Assembly (NCBI GenBank): GCA_913056125.1
Contig: CAJXNC010000001.1
Location: 248,001-312,000 of the forward strand
Direction: 5' to 3'
Origin: an uncultured Altererythrobacter sp.
GTDB taxonomy: Bacteria > Pseudomonadota > Alphaproteobacteria > Sphingomonadales > Sphingomonadaceae
Length of the DNA: 64,000 bases
Within the stretch, counting starts at the first letter, position 1. Every line of letters starts with the position of its first letter. The notes under the pieces were generated by a model. The model was not told the DNA's origin. It did no database searches and was given only the letters and a program-made list of their open reading frames with translations. Below, piece by piece: positions 9,095-17,551 of the stretch. Position numbers and translations under genes: made by a program.

Positions 9095-9799
9095 ATGCAG
9101 ATTCTCACCATGAAATCGGATTCGGCAGCGCAGGGGCACTGGAAAACCGCCTTCCTCGCGATTCCCCTGGTTTTCGTGCTCCTTGCTGCGATTTTCGCGG
9201 CGACCCCGGAAGAGTACCGCCCCGCAGCATTGTCGCGACTTATTTCGGGCTATCCATTGCACATCGAGCTCGAGGAAGTCGAAGCGATAACCCTGGTGAA
9301 CGACCTGGCGCAGGAGCGAGCCGAGCGTCTCGCGGCCGAAAGGGAAGAGGCCGAGTTGGCGAGAACCCTGCGCGCGCAGGTCCCTGCGGATCCTGCAATG
9401 TCAGAGGATGAGACGCTGTCGCCTGATCTTGAAGAGGAAACTGCCTTGGCCAATCTGGATTCCTCTCCTGACGGACTTGAGGATAGCCTTGCCGGATCGG
9501 CCCCGACCGGCCTTATTCCTATCGATTTTGATTTGGCAGGCGGCCCGACGGCAGACAGTACTATCCGGGTCGAAAAGGAGGTGAGGGACGCCCAAGGTGT
9601 GCTCGGACGTATTGAAGTCCGGATCGACAACAACTCGTCGATCTTTGTCTCTAGCGACGATGTAAAGGATGTCCTCACAGAAGCCGAGCAGGAGTCCCTT
9701 TCGCTGCAGCAGGATTTCATACCGCTTTCCGAATTGCGGGAGGGAGGAGTGAACTTGCGCTATGATCCTACGGAGGATCGGTTCGTCCTGTTCGACTAG
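9095..9799 (+). CDS. Unknown acidic membrane-anchored protein next to lapG
   Basis: I do not recognise this 234-residue protein. It has one N-terminal transmembrane helix (about 16-36), a Glu/Ala/Arg-rich probable coiled coil (about 62-100), an acidic linker, and a compact C-terminal region (about 165-234) containing VRIDNNSSIFVSSDDVKDVL and ending NLRYDPTEDRFVLFD. The ATG at 9095 is preceded by a purine-rich GGGGGCAGGG; a GTG at 9053 is possible but less likely. It is divergent from lapG and follows the Lap-type operon, so a part in adhesin control or secretion is possible; this rests only on position. Composition matches its neighbours, and the length and codon pattern look like a real gene. 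Confidence 0.75.
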   Translation: MQILTMKSDSAAQGHWKTAFLAIPLVFVLLAAIFAATPEEYRPAALSRLISGYPLHIELEEVEAITLVNDLAQERAERLAAEREEAELARTLRAQVPADPAMSEDETLSPDLEEETALANLDSSPDGLEDSLAGSAPTGLIPIDFDLAGGPTADSTIRVEKEVRDAQGVLGRIEVRIDNNSSIFVSSDDVKDVLTEAEQESLSLQQDFIPLSELREGGVNLRYDPTEDRFVLFD

Positions 9800-9812
9800 T
9801 CCTGCCTTCGGA

Positions 9813-9840
9813 GAGCAAGCTGTGGGTGTCTGGCTTGCTT
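9813..9840. terminator. Possible bidirectional terminator hairpin
   Basis: AGCAAGC (9814-9820) can pair with GCTTGCT (9833-9839) around a 12-base loop, in the 60-bp gap between two convergent genes (unknown gene at 9095 and the GlxA-type regulator). The stem is only 7 bp and there is no clear T-run, so this is a weak call. Confidence 0.3.
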
Positions 9841-9859
9841 CATCGGTGTCTTTTGCCGC

Positions 9860-10831
9860 CTAGCCCTGTTCACGCACCGCAGAGGGACTTGATCCCGTAT
9901 GCTGCTTGTAGCTGCGGGAGAAGTGACTTGCACTCCTGAAGCCGCAGGCCAGCGCAATTTGCGTAACCGATAGGCCAGTGGAGCGCAGCAGGTGTTCGGC
10001 GCGTGTGAGCCTGATATCGAGATAGGTAGCGCTGATGGTCTGCCCCAGTTCGGCAAGGCACAGCCTTTCCAGTTGCCGCAGCGAGATTCCGGCAATCTGC
10101 GCCAATCGGGTGCGGGAAAGCGGCTCCTCCAACGCGCCTTCCATCGCTGCCAGCATCCGCAAGAGACGCATGTTCACCGTGCCGAAGCGTTCCTTCAAGC
10201 TCGGCCGCTGCGACGCCGTACCTGTTCGCGGCTGGGTACGGATGAACCATTCGCCCACGCGCGCTGCCAAGGCGGGGCCGTGGTCGCGCTCGATCAGCGA
10301 AATAGCAAGGTCCATGCCTGCCGTGCCGCCGGCGCAGGTCATGCGCGCGCCGTCGATCACGAACAGGCTCGGCTCAAGTTCGAGCTCGGGAAATTCCTGC
10401 GCCAGTGCCGGGGCATGCTCCCAGTGGATCGTTGTGCGGTATCCCTCGAGCAGGCCAGCTCGGGCGAGCAGGTACGGGCCGCCTGATACGCCCGCGAGAT
10501 GGGTGCCGCGCCGCGCCCGCGCGCGGAGCCAGGCGAAACATGTCCGGTCCTTGAAGCTCGCCGGATCGCCTGCTGCGAAGACGAAGATGCGTGAGCACTC
10601 GGGGGCGCTTGCCATGTCGCAATCGGCCTTGATGGTCATGTGGTTCGACGCGCTCACTTGTGAGCCGCTCACAGCGATGTGGTTCCAAGCGTAGAACTCC
10701 TGCCCGGCAAGCACATTGGCCGCCCGGAAGGGCTCGACGATGGAGGCATAGGACATCAGCGAGAACCCCTCGACCAGCAGCAGGCCAAGACGGATGGGAG
10801 CTCTTTCAGGGATGGCGTCGCTTACAGACAT
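9860..10831 (-). CDS. GlxA-family (DJ-1/PfpI + AraC) transcription regulator of the methylamine cluster
   Basis: The product has 323 residues. The N-terminal part (about 10-180) is a DJ-1/PfpI glutamine-amidotransferase-like sensor domain; the C-terminal part (about 215-315) is an AraC-type double helix-turn-helix (LAQIAGISLRQLERL and VTQIALACGFRSASHFSRSYK). The layout matches GbdR/GlxA-type activators, some of which control betaine, sarcosine or methylamine catabolism. It is divergent from mgdA, so it probably controls that operon. The start ATG at 10831 is chosen by family fit; the frame stays open to 10885. A 12-bp direct repeat overlaps the start region. No good ribosome site is seen at either start, so the N-terminus is uncertain. 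Confidence 0.88.
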   Translation of the reverse strand: MSVSDAIPERAPIRLGLLLVEGFSLMSYASIVEPFRAANVLAGQEFYAWNHIAVSGSQVSASNHMTIKADCDMASAPECSRIFVFAAGDPASFKDRTCFAWLRARARRGTHLAGVSGGPYLLARAGLLEGYRTTIHWEHAPALAQEFPELELEPSLFVIDGARMTCAGGTAGMDLAISLIERDHGPALAARVGEWFIRTQPRTGTASQRPSLKERFGTVNMRLLRMLAAMEGALEEPLSRTRLAQIAGISLRQLERLCLAELGQTISATYLDIRLTRAEHLLRSTGLSVTQIALACGFRSASHFSRSYKQHTGSSPSAVREQG

Positions 10832-10851
10832 GATTATGACGCTTACAGACA
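10819..10851. promoter_or_regulatory. Direct-repeat operator candidate, 21-bp spacing
   Basis: CGCTTACAGACA occurs at 10819-10830 and again, identical, at 10840-10851. The 21-bp spacing is two helical turns, the usual geometry of paired AraC-family half-sites. The repeats lie 65-97 bp upstream of mgdA and overlap the start of the divergent regulator gene. A coding micro-duplication is an alternative, since both copies read LSVS or MSVS in the regulator frame. Confidence 0.4.
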
Positions 10852-10915
10852 GGATTGAGCTTCGGAAAGCCCATATCATTGGCACTCAACCCTTCGGACG
10901 AGTGCTCACGCCTCC

Positions 10916-12169
10916 ATGCGCTATTCGATTGCATCGCTCGCGGCTCAGGCCTTCAAGGGCCACCGCAACTGGCAGCCCGCCTGGCGCAATGCCAGCCCGG
11001 CCGAAGGCTATGACGTGGTCATTGTCGGCGGCGGCGGCCATGGGCTGGCGGCGGCCTATTACCTCGCCAAGGTTCACGGCATCACGCGCGTCGCCGTGCT
11101 CGAAAAGGGCTGGATTGGCGGCGGCAATGCGGGGCGCAACACCACCATCATCCGCTCCAATTACGGACTGCCGGGCAACGAGCCTTTCTACGAATTTTCG
11201 ATGAAGTTGTGGGAGGGGCTGGAGCAGGACCTCAACTACAATGTCATGGTCAGCCAGCGCGGCATCGTGAACCTGTTCCATTCGGATGCGCAGCGCGATG
11301 CCTATGCAAGGCGCGGCAATGCCATGATCCTGCACGGAGCCGATGCGCAATTGCTCGATGTCGATGGCGTGCGCAGGCTCGCCCCCTTCCTCGATTTCGA
11401 GAATGCCCGCTTCCCGATCCAGGGTGGACTATTGCAGGCACGCGCCGGGACCGCGCGGCACGATGCCGTGGTCTGGGGCTATGCCAGGGCGGCTTCGGCG
11501 CTCGGCGTAGACATCATCCAGAATTGCGAGGTCACGGGCTTCCTCACCGATACAGCGGGCGCGGTCACGGGCGTCGAGACTTCGCATGGCACGATCCGGG
11601 CGGGCAAGGTGGGCCTCTCCGTAGCGGGCAATTCGGGCCGCGTCGCCGCGCTTGCCGGTCTGCGCCTGCCGATCGAAAGCCATGTGTTGCAAGCCTTCGT
11701 GACCGAGGGCCTCAAGCCCGTCGTGCCGGGCGTCATCACTTTCGGCGCGGGCCATTTCTACATCAGCCAGTCGGACAAGGGCGGGCTGGTCTTTGGCGGC
11801 GATATCGACGGCTACAACAGCTACGCCCAGCGCGGGAACCTGCCGGTGGTCGAGGATGTCTGCGAAGGCGGCATGGCGGTGATGCCCGCCATCGGCCGTG
11901 CGCGCCTGCTTAGGAGCTGGGGCGGCATCATGGACATGTCGATGGATGGCTCCCCGATCATCGACCACTCGCCGATCGGCGGCCTCTATCTCAATTCGGG
12001 CTGGTGCTATGGCGGCTTCAAGGCGACGCCCGCCGCCGGATATTGCCTCGCCCACTTGCTTGCGACCGACGCCTCGCACGAGGTGGCGAGGGCCTTTGCG
12101 CTCGACAGGTTCCGCACCGGTCACCTGATCGACGAAAAGGGAGCGGGCGCGCAGCCCAACCTCCACTGA
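10916..12169 (+). CDS. mgdA: N-methylglutamate dehydrogenase subunit A (SoxB-like flavoprotein)
   Basis: The product has 417 residues and matches the beta subunit of heterotetrameric sarcosine oxidase: an N-terminal FAD site (VVIVGGGGHGLAAAYYLAK, about 37-55), the GGGNAGRNTTIIRSNY block and a C-terminal HSPIGGLYLNSGWCYGGFKATP block. In the N-methylglutamate pathway the homologous MgdABCD complex oxidatively demethylates N-methylglutamate to glutamate and a formaldehyde-level C1 unit carried on tetrahydrofolate. I call it mgdA rather than soxB because mgsABC and gmaS are in the same cluster. The start at 10916 fits the family N-terminus (MRYS), although the ribosome site is poor. It overlaps mgdB by TGATG. 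Confidence 0.9.
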   Translation: MRYSIASLAAQAFKGHRNWQPAWRNASPAEGYDVVIVGGGGHGLAAAYYLAKVHGITRVAVLEKGWIGGGNAGRNTTIIRSNYGLPGNEPFYEFSMKLWEGLEQDLNYNVMVSQRGIVNLFHSDAQRDAYARRGNAMILHGADAQLLDVDGVRRLAPFLDFENARFPIQGGLLQARAGTARHDAVVWGYARAASALGVDIIQNCEVTGFLTDTAGAVTGVETSHGTIRAGKVGLSVAGNSGRVAALAGLRLPIESHVLQAFVTEGLKPVVPGVITFGAGHFYISQSDKGGLVFGGDIDGYNSYAQRGNLPVVEDVCEGGMAVMPAIGRARLLRSWGGIMDMSMDGSPIIDHSPIGGLYLNSGWCYGGFKATPAAGYCLAHLLATDASHEVARAFALDRFRTGHLIDEKGAGAQPNLH

Positions 12170-12420
12170 TGCGCATTGCCTGCCCCTTTTGCGGAGACCG
12201 CGACGCGCGCGAATTCACCTATCGCGGTGATGCTTCGCCGCAGCGTCCCGAGGGCGGGGAGGGCATGTATGACTATGTCTATGTGCGCGACAATCCCGCC
12301 GGGCCGATCCGCGAGCTGTGGTATCACACGCAGGGTTGCCGCCAATGGCTGGAGGTGACGCGCGACACGCGCAATCACGCCATCGAAAGCGTCGAACTGG
12401 CGGATGGAGACAAGGCATGA
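12169..12420 (+). CDS. mgdB: N-methylglutamate dehydrogenase subunit B (SoxD-like, zinc-binding)
   Basis: This small protein of 83 residues has the SoxD pattern: CPFCGDRDAREF near the start, then a conserved YDYVYVRDNPAGP stretch and HTQGCRQW. The cysteines and His likely bind a structural zinc, as in sarcosine oxidase delta subunits (about 80-100 residues). The start overlaps the mgdA stop as TGATG (12167-12171) and the end overlaps mgdC as ATGA (12417-12420), so synthesis of the subunits is translationally coupled. Confidence 0.92.
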   Translation: MRIACPFCGDRDAREFTYRGDASPQRPEGGEGMYDYVYVRDNPAGPIRELWYHTQGCRQWLEVTRDTRNHAIESVELADGDKA

Positions 12421-15368
12421 GCCGTCTTCCCACAGGCGGATTGATCGACCGTTCGCAGCGGCTGGACTTCACTTTCGATGGCAAGCGTCTGTCGGGCTTC
12501 GCGGGCGATACGCTCGCTTCGGCGCTTGTCGCCAGCGATGTGAAGCTAGTCGGGCGCAGCTTTAAATATCATCGCCCGCGCGGGATCCTGACCGCCGGGA
12601 GCGAGGAGCCCAATGCGCTCGTCACGCTGCATGGCGGCGCGCGATCCGATCCCAATTGCCGCGCGACCATGGTTGAACTGTTCGGCGGCTTGGAGGCGAA
12701 GAGCCAGAATAATTGGCCCAGCCTGAAATTCGATGCGCTGGCGGTGAACCAGACGCTTTCGCCCATCTTCGTCGCGGGCTTCTACTACAAGACCTTCATG
12801 TGGCCCGCGGCCTTGTGGGAGAAGCTTTACGAGCCGCTGATCCGCCGCGCGGCGGGGCTCGGCGCGCTCTCCATGCTGCCCGATCCCGACAGCTACGAAC
12901 ATGCGCATGACTTCTGCGATGTGCTGGTGATCGGCGCCGGTCCGGCAGGCCTTGCGGCGGCTTTGACGGCGGGCAGGGCAGGGCTGCGGGTGACAGTGCT
13001 GGAGGAGGATTTCCTTCCCGGCGGATATTTGCTCGGATCGCGGCAGAGTGTTAACGGCATGGCAGGCAGCGCATGGGCGGCACAGGCCCATGCTGAGCTG
13101 CAAGTGCTTGATAATGTTCGTACCCTGACCCGAACGAGTGCTTTCGGCATTTATGATGGCTGCCAATATGGCGCGCTCGAGCGGGTCAGCGATCACCTGC
13201 CGGAGATTGCGCCGGGCAGGCCGCGCCAGCGCCTGTGGAAGATCGTCGCCAAGCAGGCGATCCTCGCGACAGGTGCGATCGAGCGGCCCATCGCCTTTGG
13301 CGGGAACGACCGCCCGGGCGTGATGACCGCTGCGGCAGTTTCCAAATATATCAATCGCTTCGGCGCGCTCCCGGGCCGCAAGGCGCTGGTCTTTACCGCC
13401 TGCGACAGCGGCTGGGACACGGCTAGCGACCTCCTCGAAGCGGGTGCGAGCGTCACCGTGGTCGATCCGCGAGAAGAGGTGCACAAAGGGGCTGAACTGC
13501 AGCACAAGGGCGCAGAACTGCACCTAGGGGCGCAGATCGTCGGCACAAAGGGGGCTCCGATCCGCAAGGCCGAGATCCTGCTCGCCGATGGCGGGCGGCG
13601 AACCATCGATATCGATCTCCTCGCCATGTCGGGCGGATGGAATCCTGCCATCGGGCTGGCCTCCAATCTCGGCCACCGACCGCAATGGAACGAGGGGCTC
13701 AACTGCTTCCTCGTTGACCAGGCGCCACCGGAATTGACGACGGCGGGTGCGGCCAATGGCAGCTTCGCGCTTGGCGAGGCCTTGCGCTCCGGCGCGCAGG
13801 CCGCCGCCGATGCGGTGGAAGCACTCGGCAGGCCGCGACCCAGCATGCAGAAATTCACCGCCGATGACGATGCCTGCGAAGGTGCGCCCTTCTGGTTCGT
13901 CCCCGAAAGCAAGGGCAAGGCCTTCGTCGATTTCCAGAACGATGTGACCGACAAGGACATGGCGCTCGCGGTGCAAGAGGGCTTCACTTCGGTGGAGCAT
14001 CTCAAGCGCTACACCACCTGGGGCATGGCGACCGACCAGGGCAAGACCAGCCAGATGACCGGCCATGCCCTGCTTGCCGCCGCGACCGGCAAGTCTATTG
14101 CCGAGGCAGGCACGGTGCTTTCGCGCCCGCCCTACCAGCCCGTGGCGCTCGCCGCCTTTGCCGGCCATCATCGCGGCAAGAATTTCCGGCCCGAGCGGCT
14201 GACGCCCGCGCATGATTTGCACAAGGTGATGGGCGCGGAATTTGTCGATACCGGATTGTGGAAGCGCCCGCGCTGGTATGCCCGCGAGGGCGAGAGCGAC
14301 TGGCTGCAGATCGTCAATCGCGAGGTTGCAATGACGCGCGGCGGCGTGGGCGTGTGCGATGTCTCGACCTTGGGCAAGATCGAGCTGCAGGGCCCCGATG
14401 CGGCCACGCTGATCGAGCGGCTCTATGTAAATTCCTTTGCCCGCCTGCCGGTGGGCAAGACGCGCTATGGCGTGATGCTGCGCGAGGACGGGCTGGTCAT
14501 GGATGACGGAACCGTCACCCGTTTCGGACAGCAGCGCTTCTACATTACAACCACCACCGCAAATGCCGCGCGGGTCATGCAGCATATCGACTTTGCGACG
14601 CAGGTTCTGTGGCCGGATCTCGACGTGCAGGCCATTTCGGTGACGGAGCAATGGGCGGCATTCGCCGTGGCCGGTCCGCATTCACGCAAGCTGCTCCAGC
14701 GTGTTCTGCCCGATTTCGACCTCTCCAACGAGGCCTTCCCCTTTATGGCAGCGGCGCCCATCACATGGAAAGGCACGCGCTCGAGGCTCTTCCGCGTCTC
14801 CTTCTCGGGCGAGCTCGCCTATGAGATCGCGGTGCCCGCCAACCGTGCGGAGGAAATGCTGGAGGAGCTCTTCACCGCCGGCCGCGATCTTGACGTCGTA
14901 CCCTATGGCAGCGAGGCGCTCGGCGTGATGCGTGTCGAGAAAGGCCATGCCGCAGGCCCTGAACTGAACGGCCAGACAACGGCGGAAGACCTTGGCATGG
15001 GTCGTATGGTCTCGGGCGCCAAGGACTTTGTCGGCCGAGAGCTGGCGCAAAGGCCGGGTCTGGCCGATCCCGCGCGCCCCGCGCTGGTCGGCCTCAAGCC
15101 GATCGACCAGGATGCGCGCTTGCGCGCCGGTGCCCATGTCCTGTCTCCGGGTGCGCAACCCGTGGCAGAGAATGACCAAGGGCATGTCACCTCTGCCGCA
15201 TTCTCCCCGACGCTGGGACACTCGATTGCGCTGGCGCTGGTCGCCAATGGTCGAAGCCGATTCGGCGAGCAGGTGGAACTGCACGACCCGATCAGGGGTG
15301 CGCCGCTGAAGGCGGTCATCTGCAATCCGGTCTTCGTCGATCCGCAAGGGGAGAGGCTGCGTGGCTGA
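12417..15368 (+). CDS. mgdC: N-methylglutamate dehydrogenase subunit C (SoxA-like alpha subunit)
   Basis: The product has 983 residues, the usual size of the sarcosine oxidase alpha subunit. It opens with a 2Fe-2S-like Fer2_4 fold segment (LDFTFDGKRLSGFAGDTLASAL), then a dinucleotide-binding oxidoreductase module (VLVIGAGPAGLAAALTAGRAG, about 169-189), and a C-terminal aminomethyltransferase/GcvT-like half (about 600-983) that binds tetrahydrofolate and takes the methyl group at formaldehyde level. A 21-bp tandem duplication (13481-13522) repeats HKGAEL within the nucleotide-binding half. The start is ATG 12417 in an ATGA overlap with mgdB; the end overlaps mgdD by 8 bp. Confidence 0.92.
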   Translation: MSRLPTGGLIDRSQRLDFTFDGKRLSGFAGDTLASALVASDVKLVGRSFKYHRPRGILTAGSEEPNALVTLHGGARSDPNCRATMVELFGGLEAKSQNNWPSLKFDALAVNQTLSPIFVAGFYYKTFMWPAALWEKLYEPLIRRAAGLGALSMLPDPDSYEHAHDFCDVLVIGAGPAGLAAALTAGRAGLRVTVLEEDFLPGGYLLGSRQSVNGMAGSAWAAQAHAELQVLDNVRTLTRTSAFGIYDGCQYGALERVSDHLPEIAPGRPRQRLWKIVAKQAILATGAIERPIAFGGNDRPGVMTAAAVSKYINRFGALPGRKALVFTACDSGWDTASDLLEAGASVTVVDPREEVHKGAELQHKGAELHLGAQIVGTKGAPIRKAEILLADGGRRTIDIDLLAMSGGWNPAIGLASNLGHRPQWNEGLNCFLVDQAPPELTTAGAANGSFALGEALRSGAQAAADAVEALGRPRPSMQKFTADDDACEGAPFWFVPESKGKAFVDFQNDVTDKDMALAVQEGFTSVEHLKRYTTWGMATDQGKTSQMTGHALLAAATGKSIAEAGTVLSRPPYQPVALAAFAGHHRGKNFRPERLTPAHDLHKVMGAEFVDTGLWKRPRWYAREGESDWLQIVNREVAMTRGGVGVCDVSTLGKIELQGPDAATLIERLYVNSFARLPVGKTRYGVMLREDGLVMDDGTVTRFGQQRFYITTTTANAARVMQHIDFATQVLWPDLDVQAISVTEQWAAFAVAGPHSRKLLQRVLPDFDLSNEAFPFMAAAPITWKGTRSRLFRVSFSGELAYEIAVPANRAEEMLEELFTAGRDLDVVPYGSEALGVMRVEKGHAAGPELNGQTTAEDLGMGRMVSGAKDFVGRELAQRPGLADPARPALVGLKPIDQDARLRAGAHVLSPGAQPVAENDQGHVTSAAFSPTLGHSIALALVANGRSRFGEQVELHDPIRGAPLKAVICNPVFVDPQGERLRG

Positions 15369-15864
15369 GACCCGGATCATTGAACCATGCAGCGAGTTTG
15401 ATCTGGCCAGTGTGATAGCGGGCAGGAATGCCGATCCTTCGCGCCTGTCTGCTGCCCTTGGAGCGGCGCTGCCCTCCGGGCCGCGCTCGCTGGTCTACGG
15501 TCAGGACCGAATGATCGGCGTCGCACCGGACCGCTGGCTGGTCCTGCGCAAGAATGGCGCGGTCGACTTGGCCGGGGAACTGGAAGAAAAGCTTGCCGGC
15601 CTTGCCCTCGTCGTTGACCAGTCGAGCGCCTACAGCCTTTGGCGGCTGAGAGGTGAGAAGGCGCGCGAACTGCTCCAGCGCGGCATCTCCATCGACCTGC
15701 ATCCTGCCAGCTTTTCTGTCGGTTCGGCCGCTGTGACGCAGCTTGCGCATATCGGCGTGATGCTTTGCCAGACAGGCGACCAGCCGAGCTATCTCGTGGC
15801 CTGCTATCGTAGCTTTGCCGGCAGCTTTGCGCACTGGATGGAAGAGCAACTCGCCGCATTGTGA
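15361..15864 (+). CDS. mgdD: N-methylglutamate dehydrogenase subunit D (SoxG-like gamma subunit)
   Basis: The product has 167 residues and resembles the sarcosine oxidase gamma subunit (about 160-200), with the VDQSSAYSLWRLRGEKARELLQ core typical of this GcvT-related fold. It is the fourth subunit of the complex. The GTG start at 15361 is preceded by GGGGAGAGG inside the end of mgdC and overlaps it by 8 bp. It is the last gene of the mgd group; the XRE-cupin regulator follows after 28 bp on the same strand. Confidence 0.9.
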   Translation: MAETRIIEPCSEFDLASVIAGRNADPSRLSAALGAALPSGPRSLVYGQDRMIGVAPDRWLVLRKNGAVDLAGELEEKLAGLALVVDQSSAYSLWRLRGEKARELLQRGISIDLHPASFSVGSAAVTQLAHIGVMLCQTGDQPSYLVACYRSFAGSFAHWMEEQLAAL

Positions 15865-15892
15865 TGACAAGCCCGGCAAGCGGGCCTAGCAT

Positions 15893-16573
15893 TTGCCTTA
15901 CATCTCAGGCGCGAATGGAGAGTGGGCAATTTCGGGCAAGGCGAACGAGGCAGGCGAAACCGACACGCAGACCGGGTCCAATGCGCCCAGCGTCCCCGAG
16001 CGCAGCCTCGAAAAGGCATTAGGCCTGCAAATCCGTTCGCTGCGGCGTCAGCATGACCTTTCCGTGGCCGACCTTGCCGGCGCGGCCGGAATTTCCAGCG
16101 GCATGCTGTCCAAGATCGAGAATGGCGGCATTTCCGCCTCGCTCACCACTTTGCAGGCGATTTCGGGCGTGCTGCAGGTGCCACTGTCGAGCCTTTTCGC
16201 CAGTTTCGAGGAGCGGCAGGATTGCTCCTACGTGCCTGCGGGCAAGGGCCTGACGATAGACCGGCGTGGGACCAAGGTCGGCCACGTCTATTCGCTGCTC
16301 GGCCATGTGCTGCGCGGTGATGTGGCGGTCGAACCCTATCTCATCACGCTCAGCGCCGATGCCGCACCCTATACCAGCTTCCGCCATTCGGGTGTCGAAT
16401 TCCTCTACATGATGAAGGGCGAGGTGACCTATCGCCACGGCACGGAAAGCTATCATCTGAGCGAAGGGGACTCGTTGCTGTTCGACAGCGCCGCTCCGCA
16501 TGGCCCCGAAGTGCTGAGCGGCAAGGAAGTGACCTATCTTTCGGTGATCGTCTATCCGCGCAGCCAAGACTAG
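15893..16573 (+). CDS. XRE-family regulator with C-terminal cupin sensor
   Basis: The product has about 226 residues. A Cro/CI-type helix-turn-helix (about 42-98, LSVADLAGAAGISSGMLSKIE) precedes a cupin domain (about 145-222, FRHSGVEFLYMMKGEVTYRHG and SAAPHGPEVL) that could sense a small ligand. This architecture is common in regulators of amine and amino-acid catabolism. It sits between mgdABCD and mgsABC, so I infer that it controls the mgs-gmaS unit and perhaps mgd. The start is uncertain: an in-frame stop lies at 15887-15889, no ATG follows before the HTH, and TTG at 15893 is the first usable codon. The ribosome site is weak. Confidence 0.85.
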   Translation: MPYISGANGEWAISGKANEAGETDTQTGSNAPSVPERSLEKALGLQIRSLRRQHDLSVADLAGAAGISSGMLSKIENGGISASLTTLQAISGVLQVPLSSLFASFEERQDCSYVPAGKGLTIDRRGTKVGHVYSLLGHVLRGDVAVEPYLITLSADAAPYTSFRHSGVEFLYMMKGEVTYRHGTESYHLSEGDSLLFDSAAPHGPEVLSGKEVTYLSVIVYPRSQD

Positions 16574-16587
16574 TCCCGCAGTTCAGA

Positions 16588-16648
16588 GTTTCCTTAGAAG
16601 AAAATATGTTTCCTTTAGATTGACAGGCGGCATGGCCTGCCGGTAAAT
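16588..16648 (+). promoter_or_regulatory. Promoter and direct-repeat operator candidate before mgsA
   Basis: GTTTCCTTAGA (16588-16598) and GTTTCCTTTAGA (16608-16619) are near-identical direct repeats 20 bp apart in an AT-rich patch of otherwise GC-rich DNA. A perfect TTGACA follows at 16620-16625, with a weak -10-like GTAAAT at 16643-16648 (17-bp spacer). A site just upstream of the -35 box would suit activation by the XRE-cupin regulator encoded immediately before. Both the promoter and its regulator are inferences. Confidence 0.45.
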
Positions 16649-16681
16649 GCCGGTCATCACCGATCGAAGGGAATCGAATCT

Positions 16682-17551
16682 ATGTGCGGGATTGTCGGAC
16701 TGTTCCTGAAGGACAGTTCCCTTGAGCCCCAACTGGGGGAGCTCATGGCCGGAATGCTGGAAGTCATGACCGGGCGCGGTCCCGATAGCGCGGGCTTTGC
16801 CGTCTATGGCTCAGGCACGCCTGGCTTTGTGAAACTGACCCTGCGCGGCAGCGACCTCGAAGGCCTGGCCGATACGCTCGGCGTTTCCGGTACGCAGCGC
16901 GATACGCATCTTGTCCTCTCGGTTCCCGAAGCAGAAGAAGAGCGGGTGCGCGGCTGGCTCGCCGCCAATCGCCCCGACCTTGTGGTGACCGGTGCAGGCT
17001 CACGGATCGAGCTGTATAAGGAAGTGGGTTTGCCCGCCGATGTCTCGGCACGTTTCGGCTTGCCCGGAATGTCCGGCACGCATGGCGTGGGCCATACACG
17101 TATGGCTACCGAAAGCGCGGTGACCACAAATGGTGCGCATCCCTTCTCGACCGCGAATGACCAGTGCTTGGTGCATAATGGCTCGCTCTCCAACCATCGC
17201 AGCCTGCGCCGCATGCTCGAGCCCGAAGGCATCAATATCGCCACCGACAATGACAGCGAAGTGGCCGCCGGATATCTCAGCTGGAAGATCCAGAACGGCG
17301 CCACGCTGGCAGAAGCGCTCGAAGCCAGCCTCGACGATCTGGACGGCTTCTTCACCTTCGTAGTCGGCACAGAGGACGGCTTTGCCGTGCTGCGCGATCC
17401 CATCTCCTGCAAGCCTGCGGTGATGGCCGAGACCGACCAATATGTCGCCTTCTGCTCCGAATATCGCGGTCTCGCCCATCTGCCGGGAATCGAGGATGCC
17501 CGCGTGTGGGAGCCCGAGCCCGCCCATGTCTATGCCTGGGAGCACAAGTGA
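16682..17551 (+). CDS. mgsA: N-methylglutamate synthase subunit A (class II glutamine amidotransferase)
   Basis: The product has 289 residues and begins MCGIVGLF; Cys2 is the expected N-terminal nucleophile of Ntn-type amidotransferases. Later motifs (HTRMATESAVTTNGAHPF, VHNGSLSNHRSLRR, DNDSEV) match the GATase_2 domain. In the pathway, MgsABC makes N-methylglutamate from gamma-glutamylmethylamide and 2-oxoglutarate. AAGGGA upstream supports the ATG at 16682. The stop overlaps mgsB by TGATG. It corresponds to the glutaminase part of glutamate synthase, split off as its own gene, as in GlxB. Confidence 0.92.
   Translation: MCGIVGLFLKDSSLEPQLGELMAGMLEVMTGRGPDSAGFAVYGSGTPGFVKLTLRGSDLEGLADTLGVSGTQRDTHLVLSVPEAEEERVRGWLAANRPDLVVTGAGSRIELYKEVGLPADVSARFGLPGMSGTHGVGHTRMATESAVTTNGAHPFSTANDQCLVHNGSLSNHRSLRRMLEPEGINIATDNDSEVAAGYLSWKIQNGATLAEALEASLDDLDGFFTFVVGTEDGFAVLRDPISCKPAVMAETDQYVAFCSEYRGLAHLPGIEDARVWEPEPAHVYAWEHK

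Noticed and set aside
8100-9113. 337-codon open frame on the plus strand opposite lapG
   Set aside because: Shadow of lapG, which has a signal peptide and an intact catalytic triad.
10916-15864. Reading mgdABCD as plain sarcosine oxidase (soxBDAG)
   Set aside because: Adjacent mgsABC and gmaS form the rest of the N-methylglutamate pathway; no glyA, purU or betaine demethylation genes are nearby. Sequence alone cannot fully exclude sarcosine activity.
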